Shown here: positions 1-11,148 of the stretch, one piece after another
How the letters are laid out: each line of letters opens with the position of its first letter
How positions within the stretch are numbered: the stretch's first letter is position 1
Assembly: GCA_005765155.1 (NCBI GenBank)
Contig: VCCP01000002.1
Span: 248,001 to 312,000, forward strand
Origin: Zelopaecilomyces penicillatus
Lineage: Eukaryota > Ascomycota > Sordariomycetes > Hypocreales > Pseudodiploosporaceae
Reading direction: 5' to 3'
DNA length: 64,000 nt
Program-made: the position numbers and the translations under genes
Notes under the pieces: model-generated
What the model was told of the DNA's origin: nothing
Seen by the model: only the letters and a program-made list of their open reading frames with translations
The model's database searches: none

Positions 1-1074
1 TACGGCCCTGCTTGCGACGCCAATGTCCGGCCGAACGGCCCCGACACGACCGGCACGGCGCGCCCGAAGATCGGCCCGGTGCCGTACGGACAGGCCATCT
101 ATCATTGCGAAAAGTATGGCGACATTGCGCTGACGTACGACGACGGTCCTTATTCTTATACCGAGGATCTTCTTAATCTTCTCAAGGTTGGTTTCCATTT
201 ACTCACCGAATTCCCCCTCCAAACAATACGACTCCATGTATAGATCGCATTGGAACAATGACTTACTTTCCCCTTTCAGTCCCGAAATGCAAAGGCCACC
301 TTCTTCGTAACAGGCCGTAACTTGGGCAAAGGCGCCATCAACGACCCAAAACTGCCGTGGCGAGCCCTCGTCCAGCGCATGATCAACGAAGGCCACCAAG
401 TCGCCAGCCACACCTGGTCGCATCAGCGACTCACGACTCTCACCGAGGAGAAGTTCCGTAACCAGATGCTCTTTAACGAAGTTGCGCTGGCCGATATCCT
501 GGGCTACTTCCCAACCTACATGCGCCCTCCTTATTCCGCCAGCAACAGCACGACAGACCGCTGGCTCGGCGACCTTGGATATCATGTTACCTACTTCAAC
601 CTCGATACTGAGGGCTACTTGCATGACGATCGCGGCCAAATCCAGGTTTCCAAGGACATCTGGGACAATGCCGTCATTGGCAAGGACCCCAAGACGACCA
701 AGTGGCTGCAGATCGAGCACGACACCGTCTACCAGTCCGTGTACAATCTGACGGGCCATATGCTCGACTCCCTCTTCACGAGCGGCTTCAAGTCCGTCAC
801 CGTCGGCGAGTGTCTCGGCGACCCCAAGGAAAACTGGTACCGCACCCCAGGCGCCGGCCCTCCTCCCGTCACGACCACCACGACATCCCAGCCACCGGCC
901 GGAACTAAGCCCCCGACTAAGGACGGCCACTGCGGACCCAAGTTTGGCGAGACAACGTGTATAGTTGAGCCGGGTGCTACTTGCTGCTCCCAGTATGGCT
1001 GGTGCGGCGCGACCGCTGGGCACTGCGGGACGGGTTGCCAGCCTGGATATGGAACATGTGGCAAGTCCAATTAA
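1..1074 (+). CDS. Chitin deacetylase (polysaccharide deacetylase + CBM18), 5'-partial
   Basis: Secreted-type carbohydrate esterase (CE4) that would deacetylate chitin in the fungal wall or in host or substrate material. The visible model is two exons, <1..186 and 280..1074, with a GT-AG intron (187-279) and stop TAA at 1072-1074. The NodB fold is shown by the metal/catalytic motif TYDDGP near codon 46 of the fragment, by HTWSH (second motif, metal-binding histidines) and by RPPY (third motif). After the catalytic domain comes a Thr/Pro linker (TTTTTSQPPAG) and a C-terminal hevein-like chitin-binding module of about 45 residues with eight cysteines (the CCSQYGWCG core). The start codon and any signal peptide lie outside the window, so secretion is inferred from the family. 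No functional link to the PKS downstream is visible. Confidence 0.93.
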
Positions 1075-2211
1075 ATATCGTGGACGACGGACAGATTCGG
1101 CGTACGACAGGGGGTGGTTTGATGAGAAGCGAGAAGCGAGAAACCACAGAAGCGAAAGATAGGGTTGAGATAGGTAATGCTGGGAGGATGATAGGAAGAT
1201 GAAGATAAAAGAGGAGGACGGTTTACATCATTACTTATCCTTACCTGGAGTGCCCCGGTCTTGTTCACAAGTTTAATTGGGAGGTCGCGCGACATATAGC
1301 AATTGGTTTATGAGTGCCACCAATCGTACTTGCAAGGCATTTAATTTTAAATTTAATCACTTGGTCTGAAATTTTTTATCACATGGCATAGATTTTCGAG
1401 TGCAATCCTGTTCAACTCCCGTTCATCGTTCGGTTCAGGAGAAGGGTGTAATAGCCGTGGATGGCGCGACGAGAGTTTGGAAAAATCATGAAGACTGTAA
1501 TACGCAATACTGTGTAGTAGACAACTTAGAGACACCATTAGTAATAGGATTGTTCATTTGCTGTGTACTTTTTTCGTTAAGGAAAAAATGCAAAATTTCT
1601 TCGACGCTGTACTTGCAGATAGTGTGCACTTGATCAGCAAAAGCACAACCTCTTAAAGTTAGACAATGTCTCAAACCCCTCGGCAAAGCAAAAACACCAA
1701 AAACACTGAGCGTCACCGGCCACGCTATCATCAATTTGCCGAAGCCAAGGCACTGGGCTCAGATGGCTCCATGACTAGCTCAACCGACGACTGTAACCGT
1801 AAATTATGACAGAGAGACAGGGAAGAGAAGGGAACGAACGGCCTTGACTACCTAATTAGCTATTAACTATACCGGTACATACATGCCTTGTTACACTCAA
1901 CTCTCACCAAGCGTCAAAGCGGATTGTCCAACCATGTGGGCATTCGCCTTCCTGATGGCAACTCACCGCCGCTGGCCGACACTCCACATCATGTCTCAAT
2001 CTTGCCCGTCAACGTCATATTATATGTCTTGTTTTGCTTTTCCCCCTTACCGTAGCACCGCCTACGCCACAAGTCTCTGCGAGTTGGCAAAATCATAATT
2101 ATTACTTATAAAGAGATAGATGTCTCGTCTGCATGTTTGAGAAAGCTGCCGCGAATTGGGGCAAAGTTAGAACCCCCTCCATATTTTCCATGCACATCAA
2201 AGTCCCACACC
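1075..2211. other. Intergenic region between chitin deacetylase and PKS
   Basis: About 1.1 kb with no supportable gene. It holds the 3' flank of the deacetylase gene and the presumed promoter of the PKS. It is moderately AT-rich with short homopolymers; open frames are all short and show no domain or splice support. Confidence 0.7.
2107..2112 (+). promoter_or_regulatory. Possible TATA box upstream of PKS
   Basis: TATAAA lies about 100 bases upstream of the chosen PKS start at 2212. Position and sequence suit a fungal core promoter, but such a short motif can occur by chance and no transcription start can be seen. Confidence 0.3.
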
Positions 2212-5200
2212 ATGCCGCCAAAGAGAGAGCCACCACCACCCATTGCCATCATTGGCATGGGCTTGAGGCTCCCGGGAGGAGTCTCTACGCCCCAAGACTT
2301 TTGGAATCTCCTTGTCAATAAGAAACACGGGCAATGTCGTGTGCCGACGGATCGCTACAACGTAGATGCCTTCTACGGCGACAAGGTAACAGCACAGAAT
2401 GTGGCTACCGAGTACGGGTACTTTCTCGACAACGTGAATCTAAAGCACGCCGATGCCAGCTTTTTCTCAATCAATTCGGCTGACACAGAGTCATCCGACC
2501 CGCAACTGCGGCTTTTACTCGAGGTCATATGGGAATGCATGGAGAGCGCTGGCCAGACGACCCTGCGCGGCAGTGATGCTGGTGTATTTTTGGGTGTCTT
2601 TGGGGAGCATTGGCATGACATTCAACACAGAGATGTTCACCTTTCACTTCCAACTCGGCCCATTACGGGGGGGGATTTTGCTTTAGCAAATCGCCTATCG
2701 TATGAATTTGATTTCCCGTGGTCCTAGGTTAGTCAATAGACACACAGTCAATCGCCCCCATGGAGGGACTCCCAAAAGCTCTAAACTAATATTGATTCCT
2801 TTGGTTGCAGCATGACTATCCGTACAGCATGCTCCGCCTCTCTCTCGGCCCTCCACTTGGCCTGTCAAGCCGTGCAGATAGGAGACTGTTCCACGGCCAT
2901 TGTTGCTGGCTCAAGTCTAATCATGAGCCCAACCATGACGCTTGATATGACGGAGCAGGGTGTTTTGTCTCCCACTGGATCCTGCAAAACCTTTGACGCC
3001 AACGCAGATGGATTCGCCCGAGGCGAAGCCATCAATGCCGTCATGATCAAGCTGTTGGATGATGCTATCAGGGACGGTGATCCTATACGAGCCGTGATCC
3101 GGTCTACGGCTGTTACTTCCGATGGGAGGACCTCGCACATGGGGTCTCCTAGTGTTGTGGCGCAAGAGGCCATGATTCGCAAAGCTTATGAAAAGGCCGG
3201 GATTGATGATTTTGCCCAGACGGCCTTTGTCGAGTGTCACGGTACGGGCACGTCGGTGGGTGATCCCATCGAGGCAGCTGCCGTGGGAAATGTGTTTGGA
3301 GAAAGCGGCGTCTACATCGGATCGGTAAGTACTTTATTACTAGAGCTTAGTTCAACCTTTTTATTCATGAGGCTCCTGACTGATGTCCCGAACACTAGGT
3401 AAAACCAAATGTAGGCCATGGAGGAGGTGCATCAGGCATCACCAGTCTCATCAAGGCTGTTCTTGCTCTAGAAAACGAAACAATTCCGCCCAACATCAAT
3501 TTCTCTACGCCAAACCCAAACAGTGAGAACTCTCTTTTTCGTCGCCCTCACTCCCCAGTACTTGCAGGAGATGTGACTAGCTGACAAAGTGCCTGGCCAG
3601 TTGACTTTGACAAACACAAGCTCGAGGTTCCGGTTGAACCAGTTCCGTGGCCGAAGCACCGGCACGCTCGTGTCAGCGTGAACTCCTTTGGAATAGGGGG
3701 AGCGAATGCGCATGTGAGTTTTGACTGTCCTTTCTTTCTCTTTTACGTTTCCCTTGCATGCCTAATATACTGTTCAGGTCATTCTCGACTCGGCTGCCTC
3801 GTTTGGGGTTCCTCGACCAAATCGCTGTCTGTCCGAGCCTCCTCGTCTGAATGGTAATTCAGAAGTCCATGTCTCAAATGGCCACTCTGAGGCTCCTGTT
3901 CACGCCAACTCTGAAGAACTTCGTCCAAACGGCGACTTCAAAGAATCTGCTCACGGCTCTGTAAACCACAAAACCAACGCATCGCCCCGGTCTTGGCCCC
4001 GCCTGGTTCCTCTATCAGCAAGTGATGCAGAATCGTTGAAAAGACGGACTCAGCACCTGAAAGAGTACATCGAGTCTCATCCAGGCTGTCAAGATGGTGT
4101 TGCCTATACGTTGGGAATTCGCAGGGTCCATCTTCCCTATCGCAACTTCGCCGTGGTAGATGGTGGCAATGCTGCTCTTGAGTTCAGCGTACCTCAGAAA
4201 GCCAAGACATCCACCGCAAAAGTTGCTTTCATCTTCACTGGACAAGGCGCGCAATGGGCTGGTATGGGCAGAACTCTGATTGAGACATCGGAGGCTTTCC
4301 GCGATAACATTCGTGGAATGGATGCCGCGTTGCAACGTCTTGATGAGCCCCCATCATGGACTATCGAAGGTTAGTACAGGCATTGCTGTTCAGGTTTCTT
4401 TGCTAATTGACAATCAATATAGAGACCCTTTGCTCAAATGACCTCGACACTGTGATTGGAAAAGCTGAATACTCCCAGCCTCTTTGCACCGCGCTACAGA
4501 TTGCCCTCGTTGACTTCCTTGCCACGAGTGGTATTGTCCCAATTGCGGTTGCTGGTCATTCTAGCGGAGAAATAGCTGCTGCTTACGCTGCCGGGGCCCT
4601 TACTCAAACCGAAGCTATTTTGTGCAGTTATTTCAGAGGGTTGGCTGTCAAGAAACTGCAGCGAAGCGGTTGCATGGCGGCAATTGGAATGGGCAGGATT
4701 GAGATTGAGGAGTATCTCGTAACTGGAGCCGGAGTAGCTTGTGAAAATAGCCCCAAGAGCGTCACCATTTCTGGCGATGCAGACGCTGTCAGGCAGACGG
4801 TGGAGGCTATCAAATCCCGCGATCCATCCATATTTACTCGAGAGTTGCGTGTCGACGTAGCTTATCACTCTGGTAAGGTTAACTGGCACCTTCACTATGT
4901 TACTCTGTTTGACCACTGACATGCTTTTTCTCATTCATTTTTTAGACCACATGTCCGAAGTAGGCGACTACTATGAGGGTCTACTGGCCTCTCATCTCTC
5001 ACCCAAGGCCGTGGCCGTTCCTTTCTATTCAACGGTGTCCGGCCACGCTGTCACAGCCAAAGCTCAACTTGGGCCTTCCTACTGGAGGAGCAATCTGGAG
5101 TCTCCAGTTCTCTTCGATGGAGCTATACAGACCCTCTTGGACGACATGAAAGACATGCCTATTTTCCTCGAGGTTGGACCGCACTCGGCTCTCCAGGGAC

Positions 5201-8200
5201 CTCTTCGTCAAATATTTGAACAGCACACCAAGGTTCCGCCTAGCTACATATCCACGTTGTCGAGGGATAAAGACTGTGTAGACACAGCCTTGGCTGCTTT
5301 GGGTCAACTATATTCCTATGGCTACCCCGTGGACTTCTCCTTGATCAATCCCGTATCAACAATCCTGACTGATCTGCCTAACTATCCATGGGACCACACC
5401 ACAGATTACTGGAAAGAAAGTCGTATTTCGGCGGCTTGGAGACTGAGAAAACATCCTCATCACGAGCTGCTAGGCTCAAGTTGTACAGAGGCCACTGATT
5501 CTCATCCGATGTGGAGAAACATACTCAACACCTACAATTCATTGTGGATAGCGGATCACCGGGTGGCTAATGGCACCGTTTTCCCTTGCGCTGGCTATAT
5601 TGCCATGATGGGAGAAGCTATAAGACAAGTTCTAGGCACCGAGGCTTATCAATTACGTAACTTGATGGTCAAATCCGCCCTGATGATTGCCTCCAACTTG
5701 GAGCTGTGGCCGCATGCCACGGCGTTCCGCGCAGCCTGACATCTATCAAGTTGCCAGTCGACATACGACATATTTATGTGTCTCCCGGAGGCCCTGAACT
5801 ACGAGCTGAAGCTAGAATCGACGAGAGGCATGGTGAGAATGTTGTTGCCACTACAAGCGAAAACAAAGTCGCCGTGAGGCTCGCGAATGGGAGAGGCATA
5901 GCCGTGGATATTGGAGATGAGTCTCGGGACACAGAGGCACTGCACGCTGCTCGTCTTGAATGGCTCCCGCATATTGACTACATCGAACCAAAGAGTTTAG
6001 TGCGACGTGGCAAGCACATGCGGAACGACTTGATGCTGTTTGAAAGAGCAACGACGTTGCTCCAGCTACGTATGTTTGAGGTTCTCAAACAATTCAACAT
6101 CTCACCGCGGGGACATTTGGAAAAATACGTCTCCTAGCTTCAAACGCAAAGAGAGCTCATTGTCAGTGGTAAACGTGATCATCTAGTCATGGGTGCACAA
6201 GATTCCGTATTGCTAGCTCCAGAATCTCAGCTCTCACTGCTTACGTCGGCGGTTGAAGACTTACTAGCAACAGGCAACACAATTTTAGTCAACTTGGGTC
6301 ACTTGGTTGCGAGGTTAGCGGATGCAGACATCATCAGAGGCATCTTCTCAGGAGAACTCAACCCATTGGAGCCATTGGGTGAGGGTGATGGATTGGTCAG
6401 TTTATATAACCTCCGAGTTGATATGGATTGCGGTAAGTTTTTCAAGCTTTGTGGCCACGCAAAGCCAAGCATGAAGATCCTGGAAATCGGTGCAGGCACG
6501 GGCGGTTTTACAGAAATTGTTCTTCAACATTTGAAAACGAAGCAAGGGACAAGATTGTTCTCACAGTACACGTTTACGGATATCTCGGCCGGGTTTTTCC
6601 CATCAGCCAAGGAGCGTTTCAAAGACTGGAGTTGCATTACCTACAAAACTTTGGACATGGAAAAGGACCCGGCCGAGCAAGGCTTTGAACTTGGACATTA
6701 TGATCTGGTCATTGCCTCCAATGTGCGTACATCCTCTCCCCTGTCCTTGCTTATTTAACTATCTCCCCTATGACAGGACACTGCATTTTTTTCTCCTTTC
6801 TCTTCAAATATTAATAAAAACCCCTCTAGGTTTTACACGCCACTGCTTCGCTACATAAAACCTTGCAGAATGTGCGATCTCTCCTTCGTCCCAATGGGCG
6901 CCTTTTCTTGGAAGAACTCACGCACCGTGAGTGATGTGAACCCCATAATTCAGCTCAATGAGATGTTTCTAATGTAATGCGTTATGGCAGAAATGAGTTG
7001 GCAAGGCATAGGTACACTCGTCGTAAGTTGATTGAGATTGCAAAGCATCAACCCCCCCCCCCCCCCCGGGATGCCAAGTCACAGTCAGTAGATTTAGTTT
7101 CCACAATCAGCAGCTAATCAGTATTGGTTATGCTAGGGTTTATTCCAGGATGGTGGGCTGGTGATGCCGATGGCCGACCGGACATGCCATTGGCTACCTT
7201 TGATAGATGGGACCAAGAACTTCGGGGGGCAGGCTTCTCTGGCACCGATGTTGCTATTCTTGACGACGAGCCCTCATTCAGCTACAACAGCCACCTGATC
7301 ACAACGGCCGTTGTTGCTGCTCCTACAATGCCACCAGCCGTTACAATTCTCTACCACAATAAAAAACATGAGTTCGGCTGGGAGCTCGCTGGTCGTCTTG
7401 AAAAAAATGGAATTCGGGCACAATGGTGCAAGCTTGGTGATCCAGCGTACACCAGGGATCAGGATATCATTTCAACCATTGAACTGGAAGACCCTTACTT
7501 TTCAGAGTTGTCCAAAGAAATGTATTCAGAGTTTCGGGATTTCATTTCTGGTTCCAAAGGGCGCATACTGTGGCTTACCCGTCCTTCGATGGTGGCATGC
7601 GTTGATCCAAGATACGCATTGACTGTCGGGCTGGCCCGGGTCATTCGACTTGAAATGTCGACGCACTTTTGGATTGTGGAGCTCGATGAGCTTAATAATG
7701 CTTCTACGATCGCAGTGGAAAGCTTGTTGCCAAAATTCTTCAACTGTTCTAGTCTTGGTTCTAGTCAGCTTGCCGATTACGAGTTCTCAGTACGCAATGG
7801 TATCCTAAACATCGGGCGCTTTCACTGGCTACCTCTGTTGAAGGAACTAGAACTGTCTCTGGAAGACAACGATCCGAAGCATATGGTCATTGGACAGTTG
7901 GGGTCAATGGATTCTATCCACTGGGAGCAATGTCAGCCAGCCGTGCTTGGGGCCGATGATGTCGAGGTTGATATTCGACATGTGGGAATTAACTTCCGAG
8001 TAAGAAGGCTCTCGCAATTTCGTAGTTGTTTCTGACGGCTGACTGTTTAAAAATAGGATATTATGGTTACTTTGGGCCTTATTGAGGGATCAATGAGTGA
8101 ATTGGGCCTCGAAGGCTCTGGGATTATTCGCCGCGTCGGATCCGCAGTTGACAATGTCAAAGTAGGCGACCGCGTCATGACAATGTACAAAGGCTTGACT

Positions 8201-10447
8201 ACAACTAGAACAACACTACCTGGCAAGCGTGTGGTCCGTATTCCCGAAGGACTTAGTTTAGAGGAAGCAACGACACTGCCTGTTGTCTACCTCACTGTGA
8301 TACACTCCGTCATCAATCTAGGACAACTTTCCAAGGGCCAGGTGAGAACGAACCCCTGACAATCCCAATTTTTGCCTTCCTCAATGAATTTACAAGCTAA
8401 TGCTGTCCATCTAAGTCGATTCTCATTCACTCTGCTTGTGGTGGTGTTGGACAAGCTGCCATTCACATCTGTAAAATGTTGGGTGCTGAAGTACGTCCTT
8501 CCTTTCTTCTAACGTGCAAAATCTTGCCGTGCTATCCCGTACTCACCCAACTACAATAGATCTTCACTACTGTCGGCACAGAAGAAAAGGTGAAGCACCT
8601 GACTGAAAACTTTGGCATTCCTCGAAATAGAATTTTTAACTCCCGCAATACCTCTTTCTACGATGATCTCATGAAGGCCACGCAGGGTCGGGGTGTTGAT
8701 ATTGTTCTCAATTCTCTCTCCGGTGAACTGTTGCACACCTCTTGGCGCTGCGTTGCTAAAAATGGCTCGATGCTGGAGATTGGGAAGCGCGATATCTTTG
8801 AGCATGGACAGTTGGCCATCGATGTATTTGGTGACAACCGGACATTTCGTGGGATTGACCTACGCCAACTTGTATTGGAAGATGCCGAATATCTGATGCC
8901 GTGAGATTCTTTATATGAACCCCTTACTGAGTTAATCAAGGCACTGCTAACCAAGGAATCATCAGGGCAATGGATCAGCTCCTCAAGTACTATGACGGAG
9001 GTCATGTCAAGCCTATCCAACCCATCACTAGTTTCCCCGCAGAGAAGGTATCAGAAGCGTTCCAATTCATGAAGAAGGGCCAACATATGGGGAAAATTAT
9101 CATTTCTATGCCAAAGGATCCCAAGGAGCTCCCTGCAACCAAGCAAAAGGATGCAGGAAGCTTTTCCAAAACCTCGACCTATCTCATGGTCGGTGGCTTC
9201 GGAGGCATTGGTAGATCCATAACTTCATGGATGGCGGAGAGGGGGGCTAGAAGCTTTGCGTTTCTATCTCGCTCAGCCGGCAAGTCGGCTGAAGATCAGG
9301 CTTTCATCCGAGAGCTTGAGTTCCAGGGTTGCCAGGTTGTCGCGGTGGCCGGAAGTGTTGCAGAAATGGACGATGTTAAGCGGGTAATCGATGCAGCGCC
9401 AACACCAATTGCCGGAGTCTTGTTAGCTTCCATGGTTCTCAGAGTAAGTGCCTCTTTCTATCAGAAGAAAGCTGTCTCCCGGAGGAATTTCCAAAATAAA
9501 CCAAAAAGAAAAGCGTCTCTCTGATATACTAATGCCCGATATAGGACCGTAGCTTTGTCCATATGTCATATGACGACTGGAGAACCACATTAGACCCCAA
9601 AGTCAAAGGCGTATGGAACCTACATGAGGCTTTTTCAGGAGTGGATCTCGACTTTTTTGTTCTTTTGGCGTCGTTGGTAGGGGTCGTTGGACTTCCTGGC
9701 CAGGCCAACTACAGCGCTGCGAATGCTTTTCTGGACTCCTTTGTCCAGTTTCGACATGGCTTAAATCTGTCTTGCTCTGCCCTCGACATCAGCGCCGTGG
9801 AAGGCATCGGTATTCTCAGTGACGATCAAGCCAGCTTGGCCCGGTACAGTGCCAATGGAGTATATCTGGTCCAGGAGCAGCAAATTCTGGACGCCTTTCA
9901 AATCAGCATCAAAACGTCGCTTCCTATCGGTGCCACACCAATCGGACCAAATGGTGGTTACGAAATCCGTGGCCAGTTGGGTATCGGCTTCAGGTCCACC
10001 ATTCCAATGAACAATCCCGCCAATCGCACTCTTTTCCGGGATGATATTCGCTTTGACCTGTATCGACAAATAGAGACATCAGGAGACATCGTATCTGATA
10101 AGAGGGGTGAAGGATTGCGTTCATTCCTGGAATCTGTCGCAGCTTGTCCGGATCTCCTCCACGACCAGGATACCAAGGAGCATATTCTATTAGAAGTTGG
10201 TCGTACCTTATACACCTTTATGGTTTTGCCACTGGAGGATTTGGATTTGAGCTTGACACTCGAATCCGTGGGCATTGATTCGCTTGTTGGTATTGAGCTG
10301 CGTAACTGGCTGCGCCGATCACTGGGCCTCAATGCGAGTGTTCTTGATATCATGAATACCAAAACCATTGAGGGCCTTGGTAACTTTACAATTACCGCGT
10401 TGCAAGAGAAGTACGGGGTCAAGCAGGATGGCAGGAAGGGAGAGTAG
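2212..10447 (+). pseudogene. Highly reducing type I polyketide synthase, broken
   Basis: Cytosolic megasynthase that would build a reduced, C-methylated polyketide; product unknown. Start chosen at 2212 (CACC before ATG, just before the KS). Exons by frame and splice signal: 2212-2727, 2811-3324, 3399-3522, 3601-3713, 3778-4369, 4423-4872, 4946-6722, 6830-6926, 7122-7999, 8057-8341, 8416-8490, 8560-8900, 8966-9443, 9545-10447. Domains in order: KS (TACSAS, CHGTGT, NVGHG), AT (GQGAQW, GHSSGE), DH (DHRVANG), MT (EIGAGTGG), inactive KR-like linker, ER (LGLEGSGI, GGVGQAA), KR (GGFGGIG), ACP (GIDSLVGIEL); no TE. Three lesions: an extra C at 2715-2717 shifts the frame into TAG at the exon 1 end; the DH lacks roughly 150-170 residues with a frame change near 5680-5690; TAG stands at 6135-6137. 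The reading frame elsewhere is well kept, suggesting recent loss. Sequencing error could explain the first lesion, less easily all three. The 6927-7121 intron is uncertain. Confidence 0.88.
7052..7067. repeat. Poly-C tract (16 C) in PKS intron
   Basis: An uninterrupted run of 16 C lies inside the inferred intron between the MT core and the psiKR/ER linker of the PKS. Such runs are prone to length error, so the intron length here is unreliable; exon frames on either side are unaffected. Confidence 0.9.
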
Positions 10448-10586
10448 CATGCTTGGTAGGCTACATGTCCAATAGACAAGGAATCTCTAGAGAGAGTGGT
10501 TGTAGTAATGAGAATATTATGAACATTTCATCTCGAAGTATCATCGGTTATCTGGTATGTGAGAAGTCCATGAGCGGAATTGTTTC

Positions 10587-10610
10587 TTTTTTTTTTTTTT
10601 TTTTTTTTTT
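10587..10610. repeat. Poly-T tract (24 T)
   Basis: Uninterrupted run of T about 140 bases after the PKS stop codon. It could belong to the 3' flank; no other function is visible. Confidence 0.9.
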
Positions 10611-11094
10611 ATCTTCCCAGAATACAAAGTCCAGTTTTGTTTGGAGAATTGCCAGAAGTCTATGTGAAATTAGCTTTACATTGAGATCAACATTGATGAA
10701 AACTAGGTAATACGGGAAATAGATAGACAGATGGAGGCATGATTTCTAACGATCATAGGGCAAAAGTTCTGCAATATTCTCTACACCCACACAAACCATT
10801 AAGTCTTGGGAAAACAGGGGGGGGGCATTTGCAAAAGAAACAAACGCCCGTATAAATAGGTAACAATTCAAAAGAGAATGATATGTATGGGTAAAGGTGG
10901 ATTTAGTTTCTTAGGTAGTTGATATTGGGTTGTTTAAATGCGTTATTATTATGTGGGAAATAAAAGAAGATATGTCTTTAATAAAACTCACCGTAAGCCG
11001 GTCGGGGTGCCTTGAAAGTTTTGGGTTTCATAATGTATATAAGATAACAACTGTCTCTAAATGCATGGTAGTGGAGAACGTGACTACATTTGAC

Positions 11095-11097
<3 letters not shown>

Positions 11098-11147
<50 letters not shown>

Positions 11148-11148
11148 C
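11098..11148. repeat. Compound (CT)n(TA)n microsatellite
   Basis: About 28 bases of CT repeat run directly into about 22 bases of TA repeat. Purely a simple sequence; the open frames through it are artefacts. Confidence 0.95.

Noticed and set aside
199..1023. Open frame of 274 codons on the minus strand
   Set aside because: Lies opposite the chitin deacetylase exon; no domain, composition typical of an antisense shadow of a GC-rich gene.
2212..10447. A complete biosynthetic gene cluster
   Set aside because: No tailoring enzyme, transporter or regulator gene is seen on either side, and the PKS itself is broken.
11098..11148. Coding sequence across the CT/TA repeat (both strands open)
   Set aside because: Open only because the dinucleotide repeats contain no stop in some frames.
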